Shown here: piece after piece, positions 1 to 12,089 of the stretch
How the letters are laid out: every line of letters starts with the position of its first letter
How positions within the stretch are numbered: the stretch's first letter is position 1
Translations under genes and position numbers: made by a program
Notes under the pieces: model-generated
What the model was told of the DNA's origin: nothing
The model's database searches: none
What the model saw: the letters and a program-made list of their open reading frames with translations, nothing else
Origin: Pleurodeles waltl
Lineage: Eukaryota > Chordata > Amphibia > Caudata > Salamandridae
Assembly: GCF_031143425.1 (NCBI RefSeq)
Contig: NC_090444.1
Location: 1,315,593,324-1,315,657,323, forward strand
Direction of reading: 5' to 3'
DNA length: 64,000 nucleotides

Positions 1-99
1 GCAAATAGGCGTACTTTATGTAAACAGGATAAGCGGAGCCCTAAACTATATAAAGTGAAGACAGACACCAGGGGAAATCAGACATAAAACAGATCCTGA

Positions 100-1410
100 A
101 GGCATGAAAATGCCTTCCACTATTGCTCATGACTATTATCAAGCAAAACACTAGGACACAGAGTTAAAAGTCGAAGTCTAGCTGACTCGACTTTTCTGGT
201 AATTCTTCCAGAAAAACAGGAAGAATTAGTGACTCAAATAAAGGAGCTAGAGGCCTTGCAAGTTATAAAATCCTTACCAAACAACAAAGCACCAGGTTGG
301 AGCAGGTTTAACATACATCTTACAAAGCTTCCAAGGATTTACTGGAACCACCACTGACTTGAGTTATTAACTCCTTCGTCGAAGGAATGATGAGGTCTAC
401 TTTAACATTCTTATTAAAACCAGGAAAACCCAAATGAAGGAGGTTCGTATAGTTCAACTCTTGACTTAAGTAGTGGTGCTGAGATCTCTACTAACATTCT
501 GACAATCAGATTGAAGCGCATCTCGCCTACACTATTTTTGCATTTTCAAGCAGGTTTCATTAGAAATAGGCGAACTGGAGACAATATCATACTGGCATAC
601 CACATACTAGACAGTGGTATATGGGACAATACCAAATTCTTTTTATTTCAATAGAGGCAGAAAATGTGTTTGATGGGGTAGATTAGAGCTATTTTAATAA
701 GCTTCATAACAATACGTGTTTAGGTCCAACCATTGTTTCATATAGCATAGTTAACTATGCACATTCGTTTATGAAGTTGAAAGTCCAATCACAATATTTA
801 GAGCCAATAACACTAACAAGAGGGAACTAGCAGGGTTGCTCATTATCTTCTGTATTAGTTGTACTGCTGATGGAGCCATTTGTGCTGAAGGTTATGGTCA
901 GCCTGGTAATTGTAGGCATGCAATCGAACACAGGTCAAATACAAATGGTATTCTTATGTTTTGGAACAAATCCAGCAGTATTACTCTTAGACCTACTAAA
1001 TGAGCTTAAACATTTCAAGCAATTCCACGTTTCAAAACCAATCCCTAAAAAACACAAAAGGCACAGGCGTAGCGACCACTATTAATGGGGTATACCAATC
1101 TAACATCCCACCATTACAACATGGGGGATTTAAGATATTTAATGGAATGGCAGGGTAAAATGTATACAAATTACCTTCATGCCTCAATTGCTCCTTATAA
1201 TACAAGGGTTGCCTCTTAAAATGAGGCACACACATTCTATTCAGAAGGAAATATGGGAATGTATCTGGGACAGAAAAACACCTAAAATAACCAAGGAAGC
1301 GCTATACAAAACAACACATCAATGTATACACCTCAGGCAAGGGCAGGTGGCACAGGGTTAGGGAAGGAAGGAGAGGGGGGATTAAATGCAAGTTTACTGA
1401 AGGGAGAATA
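100..1410 (+). pseudogene. L1-clade LINE ORF2 remnant (reverse transcriptase)
   Basis: Decayed RT domain of an L1-type retrotransposon, which would have copied its own RNA at a nicked chromosomal target. Translation in shifting frames gives SLPNNKAPG at 271-297 (fingers motif ahead of the RT core), QAGFIRNRRTGDNI at 547-588, a degenerate 'IEAENVFDGVD' version of motif A near 645-685, an LTRGT...QG motif followed by LSSVLF near 805-880, and a C-terminal stretch LLLIIQGLPLKMR...IWECIWDRKTPKI from 1179 to about 1310 that matches the L1 'LPxLLYxxQxLP...IWxxKxPRI' region in order and spacing. Frames change several times and stops are frequent, so it is not functional. The catalytic YxDD box is not recognisable in the expected interval (about 900-960). 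The window begins inside the element, so the endonuclease half would lie upstream. Confidence 0.82.
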
Positions 1411-2086
1411 AGGGAAGCACACTGCCTGACGCCCGGGACATCTTGTTTGGGGTCAAGGGCAACAAGTTTTTATGTTTACTTTGTCCTTGGGACAAGTAGG
1501 CCCAACCCTCTGCAGCACAAACCCTTTGGCTGCATGTTTACAGAGAGTGGAACTCTCTACAGTTGAGGTAATGTGTTTCCAAAAGATAATGCTGTTCGAA
1601 CTTGTATTTATGGTTCATTATTTGAAAACCTTCATTATTAGGGTGAGTGCTGTAAATAAATGTTTTAAGGTCACACTTCACTACTGACGTTGGTTCCAGT
1701 ACAAATAAAAAAAACGTGTATACACATGTTTGAAAAGTTTAGGCTATGAGGCTAAGTATAATGCTCCCAGAATGCTCTCTGATTAGATGCAAATGAGGTG
1801 TCATTTAGTAAAATGTTTTGATGCATGCTAGTATTTCCCAAAAATATTTCTAATGGAAAATCATTGTAACCATTTTCAACACGATCATGGGAAGCATGAA
1901 AATAAACAAACACTGACAAAGCCAACTGATCTGACATATTTTTATAAGTCTTTTAGTTTCATCAATGCGTGTCTTGTTTTGACATGGCTTTTGTAACACT
2001 TTATTGTTGTGGGAGCTACCAGGCCCTCAACATTGTAACAAACACTGGCAAAAAAAAAAAAACGTTTTTGAACTCTAAAAGCACAC
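1411..2086. other. No gene; unassigned, with a short GACAAGTAG repeat fragment
   Basis: No coding signal. Near 1485-1520 the text contains 'tccttgggacaagtaggccc', whose GACAAGTAG core recurs at 3597-3660 in this window, so I read it as a fragment of a dispersed repeat of unknown class. The rest is ordinary AT-rich sequence. Confidence 0.5.
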
Positions 2087-2094
2087 GTTGCCAC

Positions 2095-2229
2095 CAGTGG
2101 CATAACAAAGGCCCCGCAGCTGCCCTCCAGGGGGCCCCTTCAGCACAGCACCTGCCCTGAGTGAGTCTGGAGAGGGGGCTCCTCCATGTTCTTTGCAAAG
2201 GGGCACCCTCCAGTTTCGTTACGTCACTG
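2095..2229. mobile_element. hAT-like MITE with 8-bp target-site duplication
   Basis: A 135-bp non-autonomous DNA transposon with no coding capacity. The left end reads CAGTGGCATAACAAAG, and the right end, read on the opposite strand, CAGTGACGTAACGAAA, giving terminal inverted repeats that match at most positions. The flanks are GTTGCCAC (2087-2094) and ATTGCCAC (2230-2237), an 8-bp direct duplication with one mismatch. A CAGTG start together with an 8-bp duplication is the signature of the hAT superfamily. The interior is GC-rich (ggccccgcagctgccc). Mobilisation would have needed an hAT transposase supplied from elsewhere; none is encoded in the window. Confidence 0.8.
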
Positions 2230-2387
2230 ATTGCCACTGTAGTTCCTGACACTGAACAAAACTACTTTGTGTGCCAATATGCTCCTTGTGGAAGAGAAGA
2301 ATGCGATCACTCACAGTAAAGCCAGCCGAAAGAGAGAGAAATAGAAGTTTAATAAAAACAAAATGTCTTTAACACCAGACCTAATTA
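2230..2387. other. Spacer between two DNA-transposon-like elements
   Basis: About 150 bp of sequence with nothing recognisable. It ends with the TTA at 2385-2387 that is the candidate left target site of the next element. Confidence 0.4.
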
Positions 2388-3073
2388 GGGACCAAGACCC
2401 ACATGTAGGTAGCTTTTTGCATGTTTGCGACGTGCAAAAAGCACATTGCGGTGCACAAACCCAGTTTTGCGATTCGGTAATCTGGTTACCGAATCGCAAA
2501 ACGGGTTTGCGACTCGCAATTAGGAAGGGCTGTTCCCTTCCTAATTGCGACTCGCAGTGCAATGTAGGAGTGTTTTGCGAACGCGGGCGCAAACCAATCG
2601 CAGTTTGCACCCATTTCAAATGGGTGCTAACACTTTCACAAAAGGGAAGGGGTCCCCCTGGGACCCCTTCCCCAATGTGAATGTCACTGTAAACATTTTT
2701 TCAGAGCAGGCAGTGGTCCGCAGGACCACTGCCTGCTCTGAAAAAATGATACGAAAACGTTTAATTTTTCGTTTTTGTAATGCATCTCGTTTTCCTTTAA
2801 GGAAAACGGGCTGCATTACAAAAAAAAAAAAAACTGCTTTATTGAAAAGCAGTCACAGACATGGTGGTCTGCTGTCTCCAGAAGGCCACCATCCCTGTGA
2901 GGCCGCCATTCGCAAGGGGGTTGCAAATTGCGACCCACCTCATGATTATTCATGAGGTGTGCATTTGCGAAGCCCTTGCGAATCACAGATTGTGTCAGGG
3001 ACACCATCCTACATTCGGATTTGCGACTCGCAATTTGAGGGTCGCAAATCTGAACCTACCTACATGTGGCCCC
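2388..3073 (+). mobile_element. Chain-of-hairpins element, copy 1 (Harbinger-like termini)
   Basis: A 686-bp non-coding element built from consecutive inverted repeats. Visible stems are 2465-2480 with 2486-2501 (16 bp perfect, 5-nt loop), 2516-2529 with 2535-2548 (14 bp perfect), 2607-2616 with 2618-2627 (10 bp), about 2644-2672 around ggaaggggtccc, 2696-2719 with 2723-2746 (24 bp perfect, 3-nt loop), the 'gctgcattac' arm near 2780-2820, an actgctttattgaaaagcagt stem near 2832-2852, and cctcatgattattcatgagg near 2939-2958. The ends share CCACATGTAGGTAG in inverted orientation (about 2398 and 3053-3068). Left flank is TTA; right flank AAA. Two relatives occur at 31690-32072 (reverse orientation) and 50943-51682. 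Termini plus TWA-type flanks suggest a PIF/Harbinger-like MITE, which is inference; multi-hairpin foldback element is the safe description. Confidence 0.78.
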
Positions 3074-3780
3074 AAATTCTTAAAGAAAGTCACAAAAGTG
3101 CACCCATGGTATATGTCGTACCCCTATAAAATATTTGTGAACTGTATTTTAGCATGGGTAAATACGCATGTGTAGATTTGCTCATGTGAAAATCTATTGA
3201 GCATTTGCAAGTTCATTTTTCCTCCAGCCACTTTCTTCCCAACCCTGGAAGAAGTTCTAACTCTGCCATTGTCAGGAGTAAATGTCCAACCTTTCTTATT
3301 ATGGGAAAATATTAGAGAGAAGCTGGTGAAGATCTTTAAAACATGCAGGTTAGTAGGTTTGCAGACTCAAAGGCATTCCAGCCCTGGAACTATTACTTAC
3401 TGCTTCCTCCAGCCCCAGTATGCAGATCTGCAGAAAGGTGGAAAAATAAGGAAATTGCTACAGTAGGGATTGAAACTGCAAGTATTCAAGCCCTACTATG
3501 GTAGTAGCCCTGGCATAATCAGAGAGGCTATTATCAGAGCTGTTACATAATGAGATTGCTGCCATAATTTGGCGCCACACTACATGGCACCAAAGGGACA
3601 AGTAGATCTTTTTACAGGACAAGTAGATTTGAGAAGCAACCTGTCCCGTGGACAAGTAGATATTTTAATAAATTCCACACCCCTGATGTGTAAATAAATA
3701 TTGCAAATGTCAATAAAATCTGTTTACATGGGATGAGAGTCTGATCTAGAGATCCAGCTCCAGCATTAACATGATTCTCC
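3074..3780. other. No gene; contains a GACAAGTAG-type repeat tail
   Basis: No coding support. Between about 3590 and 3690 the motif GACAAGTAGAT occurs three times (3597, 3620, 3651) ahead of 'aaattccacacccctg'. I recognise this only as a dispersed-repeat tail of unknown class. 3197-3466 is open on the plus strand but resembles no family I know. Confidence 0.45.
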
Positions 3781-4100
3781 CTTGCTCATGATAAAGACTT
3801 TTGTTGGATCAAGTAAGATGAATGCAAAATACTATTTCACGCCTATTTTGGCTCCCTCCAGGACATCATATGGCACTTTTTACTACAAGCTACAGATCAC
3901 ATATTCCATTGGAATAAAGTAGATAGACAATTAAGAAACCACTAGTTACCCATCACCTAAGACTCTGAAAGTAGGCAGTCCAGACATTAAACCAGGCATA
4001 GTGGACAGAATAGAAGCTGGTTATTCCAGTTTGACTCCAGGAACACTGTTTGACATCATTGTAAAACAATGGGATATTGAAGGGGAGTGAACAATATGCA
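3781..4100 (+). pseudogene. Possible L1 C-terminal fragment
   Basis: Conceptual translation around 3868-3950 gives a W-H-F-L-L-Q-A...W-N-K pattern reminiscent of the 'YYLAAQLxxLxxW' segment downstream of the L1 RT, followed by a PGTLFDIIVKQW-like stretch near 4033-4075 at the place where L1 proteins carry a 'NPxIxxTLxxW' segment. Orientation and order agree with the L1 at 100-1410, so this could be its tail displaced by later insertions between 1.4 and 3.8 kb. The match is weak, broken by stops, and could be fortuitous. Confidence 0.35.
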
Positions 4101-4435
4101 AATGATTTTGAACTAAGATGGAATTAGCATGAAGCAGCTACTTAATTGGGCTAGACATAAAGAAGTGACAGTGGGAGAGAGGACAGACAGCACGTGGGTA
4201 TTCACAAAGATAAACTGAATAAAACTAAATGTGTAAAAGTACTCTTACACTGTATGGTTACTGATACTTTTAGACAATGTAAAGGTACTAGAAAGTGTAG
4301 ACTTGCATATTGTCACTTCCTTAAATCAGATGGAATCTAAAAAACGGCAAATATGATCATAAAGTTACCCTAGTAGAGACTTTACAACCAGATTTTATGT
4401 TCTGTACTCTTAATGGAGACCTCCACTACTGGGGT
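4101..4435. other. No gene seen
   Basis: No open frame, RNA gene or repeat I can name. Confidence 0.4.
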
Positions 4436-5020
4436 GGAGAACTCCATATGGTAGTGTATAGGAACATTTATAAAAGCTTATTAAACTTAATTTAAAAAAA
4501 AAAAAAATTAAGTTACAAAATAATAAGTTTAATATATATATTCTACAACAGAATTTACATTTGAGATAATTAATGTAAATGTAATACATTGTTAAATTAT
4601 TTTTTTAGATTTGTTAAAAATAAAAAAAATCTAACTAAAAGTGCAATATTCATATTAATTTATTATGCGTCAAAATTAAAAGTTATGCACACAATTATCT
4701 TAAATTAATTGAATCAGTTAAATTTAACAAAATTAAAGTAGTGTTTATTTTTAAATGTAAAATGAAATATGTTAAGTGTTAAAGTTAGTTGTATTTAGAT
4801 TTCATTCATGTAACACTAAACTAAAGTTATGTGCATTTTTAAAAAGGTGAACTTTAACATTATTTCCTATGGAATATGTTTTATTTTAGGTCCCTGCCTC
4901 CATTATTTTCAATAGGAGGCTATTTCAGTACCAGTGGTTGACCATATGTGGTGCTGGACTTAATCCAGGCCTCAGCTTGAGTACATTTACTACTGTTTTG
5001 AGTGCTTTCTGAGATGGAGA
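4436..5020. repeat. AT-rich interspersed repeat, related to the 55.5-kb TIR element
   Basis: Very AT-rich (poly-A run near 4494-4507, many taa/att words) and non-coding. The segment around 4926-4960, 'agtaccagtggttgacc' followed by 'atatgtggtgctgg', aligns with 'agtgctagtggttggtc' and 'atatatggtgctga' at about 55995-56026, inside a TIR-bearing element. I therefore read it as a degraded relative; its own termini are not clear. Confidence 0.5.
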
Positions 5021-6180
5021 CTTTAGAAGTGCAGTTTGTGGATAGGAACAGGCTTGTCGTTTAGTTGGTGGGTGCATGTCCCTTCCTAAACCTCTCGCTA
5101 GCTCCTACTTCACACCACCTTACTCCTCCTTAAACTATTCCATTTTACCTGCCTACTATTCCCCCCTTGTTCCTTCCACATTTAGTACTACAATGTAGTC
5201 AGATGTGAGCAGAGATTTTCACAGTAGGGTGAGGTGTGGAACCCTGCACATAGGTTTGGAAATTGCATTTTGTAAAATGTGAGTAGTACTATTGTGGTGC
5301 TACTAAACATACTACAAAATGCAGTTTATATGTGTGCCTCCACACATTTAGATTACCCTTTCTCTGACAGAAAAAAACAAGCAGTATCCTGACTATATGG
5401 TTCTCTGGAGATTGCCCAACCCAGCCAAACACTGACATACACTCAGAAATGGGAAGATCTACAGAGGAAAATACCCAAATCTTCAAGGGTACATATTTGT
5501 CAAGAGAACCAAACACTCCACAGGCACTAAATACAGACAAGACACATGTAAAATAATTGGTCAGATGGCTAATAACACCAGAGAAAATAAAAGCAACATA
5601 TACTGAGGAGATTTTAGGACAAAAGGCACTTACTTACACATGTCGTCGTCATGCAAACTCAGTGAAGATTTCTGGAGATATGTACTAATAAACATAAAAG
5701 AAATAACTTATCTACAATTACCTTTTGAACCATAGATTATATTATTACATGAGGTTGATGAGGAAGAGCTCCTCCCACTTTGGTCTGAGTTAACGCCATT
5801 GGCAGTTACTGCTAGCAGCTAAACTGATCATTGATGGAAGATCCCTGAAAGACCAGATATGGCAATAGGGTGAATTAGAATATGGAATTTATTTGCCATG
5901 AAAAAATATTACAGCTGTGGTGATGGACCGAATAGCCCGGTTTGAAAAAATCTGGATTCCTTCCAGACACTCAAAAAAAAGACAGTCCAATTTACTGTAA
6001 CCACCCCAAACAATGCAGTTACTAAGATTGTCAGGTAACCCACCCTCATCCTGAGAGATCCAGAGGTATAATGAATACTCAGATGGAAAGAGCAATATTT
6101 TAAAGTAATCAGAGACACACATTTAGTTTGTGTAGAATAACTTATACCAAAGTAATAAAAAAAGCAAACCATTGTAGGCT
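5021..6180. other. No gene; unassigned
   Basis: No recognised protein, RNA or repeat. Short minus-strand open frames at 5289-5540 and 5909-6223 have no family resemblance and are of a length expected by chance. Confidence 0.45.
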
Positions 6181-8340
6181 TAGGGCTCTGATGCAAGCGT
6201 AAAACATAAACTCGGCATGGCACACTGCCTGTGTGCCCTGTCCACTATGCACTGCATGCACTATGGGTAAGACACCACTCTGGCAGGCCTTCCAGCCCTA
6301 AGGCAGGGTGCACTATACTGCATGTGAGGGCATAGCTGCATGAGCAATGTGCCCCCAATGTGTCCTTGCCAAACTTGGGACACAGTGAGTGAACGGAGCA
6401 GCCATTTTAATACATGTGCTGGACACTGGTCAATACGAGTTTCATAGGTACATGATGACCACTCTGAACCCTGGGTTGTTTGGTATCAAACAACTCAGAA
6501 TGATAAATCGCAACTGGTACCAGTACTGGATTTATTACCAAATGTACCCGGGGTCTCCTTACAGCTACCACCTGCGAAAGCTAACTACCCTGGCATGGTT
6601 GCTGGCCGGTCCTATTCAGCCTGCCACCACCAGACACAAATCTGCATCCTTGGGGAGAGAGATCATGCTCTCTGGGATTCAGAACAAAGCCCTCCTGGGT
6701 GAAGGTGCTAACACTCCCTCCCTCAGGAATGTGCACTGCCCTGTTGGCGAGCTTCAAAGGGCTTACCACCTTTGAAATTCAACCTCCAGGCCTGCTACTA
6801 GCAGCAGATGGCCGCCTCTGTTGCAAACCCCCACTTTTGGTGGGAGCAACAGCAGGAAACTCAAACAAAGGACAGGAGGAGTGGCCCTACCTAGCATGCA
6901 TCAGCCCTAAGGTGTTGTATGTGAGGCGGACTCTCCATCTTCTTCCATCTTGGATGGAAGGAAAATAGCCAATCAGGTGTAGGGAAGTGACCTCTGCCCA
7001 CAGGAAGTGGTCATTTAGTGGGTGTAGACACCCTAAGGTAGATGACCCATTGGTCACTACCAGGTTTCTCCTGAAACGGCCACTAAATACAGTGATTTAG
7101 TGGGTATCCCTAGACCAAGAAATCAGATTCTAAGGACTCAAGAAGACCAACAACAAAAAAGACCCAAGGCACAAGAATTGAAGCCCTGCTGCACGAAGAA
7201 AAGGCACCAAACCCTGCCTGCTGCACCCAGGACTCAACAATCACTGCTGAGGGGTTGCTTGGATATTGGACAGACTCTAAACACCCCCCCCCCCCAGAGG
7301 AACTCCACTCTTCAAATCTCACCAAAGGTCTCCCTCCAGAGTGAAGGCATCACTCTGCAACTCCAAGAAACCAACAAACCAGTGAGGTCCACTTCACTGA
7401 CCAGCTGCTGACCACCGAATTGGACACAGCAGCTGGACCAAACTTCACACCACAGAATATGAGGACAAACCCTGCCAGTGTGCCGAACCATACAATTGGC
7501 CTGGGCAGTGGTCATTTCACGTCGGACAACCGGAAAGACAGTCCATCCCAGGCTGTAAGAGGACCAAGAGGAAGCCCCAGTCAAGGGGCACCTCCCACAA
7601 GAGTGCTCCTGCTAACCTGTAAGTGACTCTCAGACCAACCTACTTCCTGCTTCAAAGGGCCTCTTTGTGCACAGATCCTGGATCACCGATTCGCTCTGCA
7701 CTCGTCTGCCCAGTCCCCTGCACTGAAGATCCAGCTGTGTCCTAAGGGTCACCCACCCCTTGCAACCTCCACACTCCAACGGAACCCCCAGGATTAACCT
7801 TTAAACTTACCTGTGCAGTGCTTTTCCAAGTGGTCCCCCGCAGTCGCACTGCACCAGCCCTAGAGAACTTTTCCCACTGCTCCCGCCAGAACTGGGAACC
7901 GCCTGAACTTCTCCAGCTGGCACAGTATACCCACCGACGGCCTCGACCAACCTGCAAAAGAAGAACTTGGTAAACCTACTGTCTGGTTTCATATGCATTT
8001 TTAAAAGTTATCCTCCATTGATTCCTATAGTGTGCAATTACACAAAAAAAGACTATTTTTATTAAACGTAAAAAATTCATGACTTAAAAAGTACTTACCC
8101 AATTTTGATGATCTTTGTCTTAACATTTTTATAAAAATCTGAAGTATTTTTGTAAATTGGTTGTGAGCTATTCTTTTGAGTGCGCAAATGTTTTGCACTT
8201 CTCCAAGATTAGCCTAACTGCTCAATCAAACTACCTTAAAAAATTAGAGCATAAGGTGGTCTAGTGTTTACCTCTGTAAACCAACGTGTGGTTTCCTAGA
8301 TCCCCTGCACAGTGTGCCTAGCTTTGCACACTACATAGAG
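6181..8340. repeat. 2.1-kb C/A-rich interspersed repeat of unknown class
   Basis: A long, compositionally distinct non-coding block. It starts around the 'ggcacactgcctgtgtgccc' palindrome at 6218-6240, stays rich in C and A through 7960, and ends in an AT-rich tail to about 8340. It contains a C12 run at 7284-7295 and the paired words 'cttccatcttggatggaag' at 6942. I associate this text with a high-copy salamander repeat, possibly LTR or untranslated sequence of a retrotransposon, but that is recollection. Open frames inside (for example 7100-7411 +) overlap in several phases and show no domains. Confidence 0.5.
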
Positions 8341-9785
8341 GGCCAACCTCCCACAACAACTTCCACCACCCTATACTGCTAAGTACTGGTATAATGTCCA
8401 CCAAGAATTTCTCCAGGAAGTGGCTCCTCCTCTGGCAGAGAGAGCAACTTTGATGGCAAACTCTCTACTACAATAGTGGCAAACCTAAAATGCAATGGGG
8501 CTTTTGCTGTCCATCTGGCAGAGAAATGTCATTCACCAAAACTCTAAATCAGCCCCATTAGTTGGCCACTAACAACATGGAAGATCACTTATAGGTCCAA
8601 TGATACAAGACCACTCTTATCTACCACAAGTCATAAATTGGGTGTGATTGTGTTAAGGATGATTATCAGGACTGATTTAAAGTACTCTCTGCTCTTGGTC
8701 TTCCATTGGGTTGATGGATTTTTTCAAAGACCATAAGCAAAATGTCTCCCACTTGAAAGCCTAATAGCATACAGAGTCTGCCTCCTTTCAAAATACCCAT
8801 GCAATCCTATGACAAATAAATGTACCCATGCTGAAAATATTGCAACCTAAAGTGTCCAAGCTCAAAGATTGAAGATTCTGTGTAAGATACTACCTTGGGT
8901 CCTAAATAGGAGATTCAATCTGCATAGCAACCTTTTATGGGGTACTTCAGAGAGTTGAAGAAGGTTCTGGAACCACCACTATCCTGTTGGTGCAATCAAG
9001 ATCATTTGTGGACTGCTTCAACTTTTATATTAGTGAAATTAGGGAAACAGTGTAAAGAAAGATTCCTTACTATGTTATGGTTAGAGAACTCGCTTTCAAA
9101 AAATTATCATGATATCTTGAAACAAAATCTTTACATTTGAAATATTCTGTGCTGCAAAAAGATATGTTTGAGATATTTGTCCTTGATGAAAGATTTCTGC
9201 AAGCGTTCTGTTGATAAAGACCCGTTAATTATCTTCTGCAGTGGGCCTACTTATGGTGTCTGCTTGTACATTTTGCAGCATAGAAGATAGATTTATTTTT
9301 TAGAGAAATGGGGATCAATAAGATATTGCTGCATAGGTGGAAACTGTTTTCAAGAGGCACCTGAACCTCTTAAATCCTTGCTTGTTTAAATACTACCTAA
9401 TTATCTTATTCTGATAGGTAATGACTGCAATGTTACTGTACTGAGGATGATTTCATGGCTATGTGGATTTCGAATATCCTTAAGAGATTTAGGTTGTGTA
9501 GGCCTCCAATGGCTTTTGACTAGATTTGCACTCTACAGATACAACGTACAATACATGGGGCAGGAGGACTCTTTCAGAGAACTTGATCCTTGTCTTACAG
9601 AAACCACAACCCCTGTGTTTCTATATGATCTGTGGGTGCCCCAATCCCATCAGAAAGGACCTGTTCCCATGAACTAAGACAGAATCATGTTATTGTGTTG
9701 TCATCACTATTTTAAAAACCTGTGGAGAGCTTTAAGTTATAAACTGTATAACATTGGTCCTTCAAATATTTCCAAAGAGTTCTCA
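8341..9785. other. No gene; unassigned
   Basis: Mixed sequence without coding or repeat signals I can name. Open frames at 8937-9140 and 9447-9677 (+) carry no motifs. Confidence 0.4.
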
Positions 9786-11570
9786 TGTCAGGTGTGCATG
9801 CAGCAGAATAAACTTATGGGAGTCCACTGAGACATTATCTCAAACTTTGCTCAAATAAAATGACATTTGCCTTTTTTTTGTCTGTCACATGTACTAGTGT
9901 TGGCGCATCAGACCTTAATAAGTAAACTTACAAGGGGATGCAAATAGGTCGATGAACCTTTTGACTCACATTTAGGACATTCCATCTATAAATCCAGTAT
10001 GTAGATCAATAATCAATAACTAACTAGTAACATCAATAATCAATGATAATAGCTTAACCAGTTGGAATCAGTAATTGTCACACACCATGACTTTTTAGTC
10101 ATGAATAACCACAATTGTTTGTAAAATTTTGAATATTTATTTCCCTATATTAACAATGTTAATGTCATGTAAGATAATCTCAATATCAGATGATAAACAT
10201 ACTCGAACAACACTGGCTATGCCAATCTGCGAAAAGAAACGCAATCTAATCAAAGCTTGAACAATTACACATTCTAAGGTTACAGTGCAGAGTAATAACA
10301 AGGACAACTGCACAAACGATATTACATACATTTAGATTCAGCAAACAAAAAAAAAAAAATAGACATCAAACGTTACTTCATATAGCGAACTTCATTAGTG
10401 AGGAATCCTTATCTAACACCATATTAGCATCAGCATGTTGGGCTTCTTGCTAAATAATTTAGTAAACACAAAAAACATCTAACTATGGCTCTATTAAAAT
10501 AGCGCGGTTGATACCTAGAAAGAAAAAGCAGATAGAAAAACACATCAGTAATAGTATACCTCTCCTCAAATGGATCGGCAAGCTAAGATAGTCTTCGTTA
10601 TCAGGACATCAGTTCGGTCAGCAAGGCATCAGGATTCAGCATCAAAGTTCAGAAAAGGCAAAGTCTTTAAGCAGTTTGAAAGTCTAGAGGTAAACCCTCC
10701 AGAAGGATGGGGATAATGGCCTTTCAGCAAGTAAGAAAATGGGCAAATGCTCTCGGAAAGAATGGGGCAAAAAATGGTGAATGGTGGCTTTTTCTCAGTG
10801 CAGACTTGTTAAGTTAGATTCCCTAAAACTACTTCTCAAGTCCCTATTGGTCAAGGGATTGCATGTTTACGCTTTGTCCAATAAAACTAAAACTTCAAAT
10901 CTACAGTTTTTACTAGTACAAGGTTCACATGTCGGTGATTGGCTCTTCTCTTGATGTGCTCATCATCCGGCTCATCAGGTAACAATATTGTTGCAGCTTA
11001 TACTCTAGTCAGTATGGGCATTGTTCTCTCCTGAGAAAGTCAGCCTTACACACATTACATTTACATTGTTGCAGTTGCAAGAACAAAGTCTTCTAGCAAG
11101 CAGTTCTCATGAAAAAGACTTTCAGCTATGAGCACATTTGGACAGCACGGTGGAAACTCACAATTTAATTCTCTAAGCAGACTTTTATTAAACGGTTAAA
11201 GAATTCAGCTTGACATGAGGCTGTGCAACTAGACCAAGACCTCTGCTAAGTTAAGCCCTACAATTAATAAAGCTAACACATAATGCATAACTCTTAATAT
11301 GACATATTACTACATTAATCAAACAAAAGCTCCATATTTCATATTAATAAGTCATTAATAAGTACACTTCGTGAACATTGGCGGCCACTAATGTGGACAT
11401 ATTTTCAAATGCATGCATTAATTTTCTCTAACGTATTACATTTTCTATGCAAATTCAGCACTCAGAATACATAAATAATCATTAATAATATTGTTAAAAA
11501 CATCTGCTTCAACAATAGTAATGGCTCTTCTCTACTAGTATTGGTCTAGATCAGATTTGATTGGGAGCCT
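9786..11570 (-). repeat. Candidate antisense LTR or related repeat (low confidence)
   Basis: A homogeneous A/T-rich block whose texture (cat, tta and aataatcaat words, several ttattaaa/tttatt signals on the minus strand) resembles long LTRs of newt retroelements read antisense. A small palindrome, catgactttttagtcatg, lies at 10087-10104. I cannot find TG...CA termini or a target duplication, so class and orientation are guesses. Confidence 0.25.
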
Positions 11571-12085
11571 CAGAATTTTAAGAAAGCTGACTGTTACTTG
11601 CATATCATGACACACTTTCTGGTTGCTGCTAGACTTATGTAGTCAATCTTCCAGGTATGAACCAATGGAAATATGTTTCCGTGCTGCAACCATTTCCATG
11701 CAATTGGAAAGTACTCTTAACTGAATACCAAGATTTGCTATAGATCCAATAATTTCAGTACTCAAACACTATCATGTTATATCACAAACTATAGAGGAGT
11801 GCTAGTACACAAGTCTGTGTCACAATATTTAGTGAATGTACCACTCACATCAAGATACCCATTCAAACAAATGTGAATATGTATTAAAGATGATTGATAT
11901 CCTACTGGACAACTCACCTTTGCATTAAAGAACCTAAAACTATTCAAAATCAATTGGTAAAAGCAAACAACTGGGATTAGAGTCCTGCTGAGAATATCCA
12001 AGCAGCACTTAATTTGCCTCTTATTAAAGAGACATATATTCAGTTGGTGCCTAAACCATTGCAGTACATGAACTTACTTATAAGA
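11571..12085. other. No gene; unassigned
   Basis: AT-rich spacer sequence with no recognised feature. Confidence 0.4.
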
Positions 12086-12089
12086 GAGC

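Noticed and set aside
6181..8340. Short plus- and minus-strand frames (for example 7100-7411, 7420-7626) as a gene
   Set aside because: Gln/Pro/Thr-rich text in several phases, no domain, C12 tract inside; reads as non-coding repeat.
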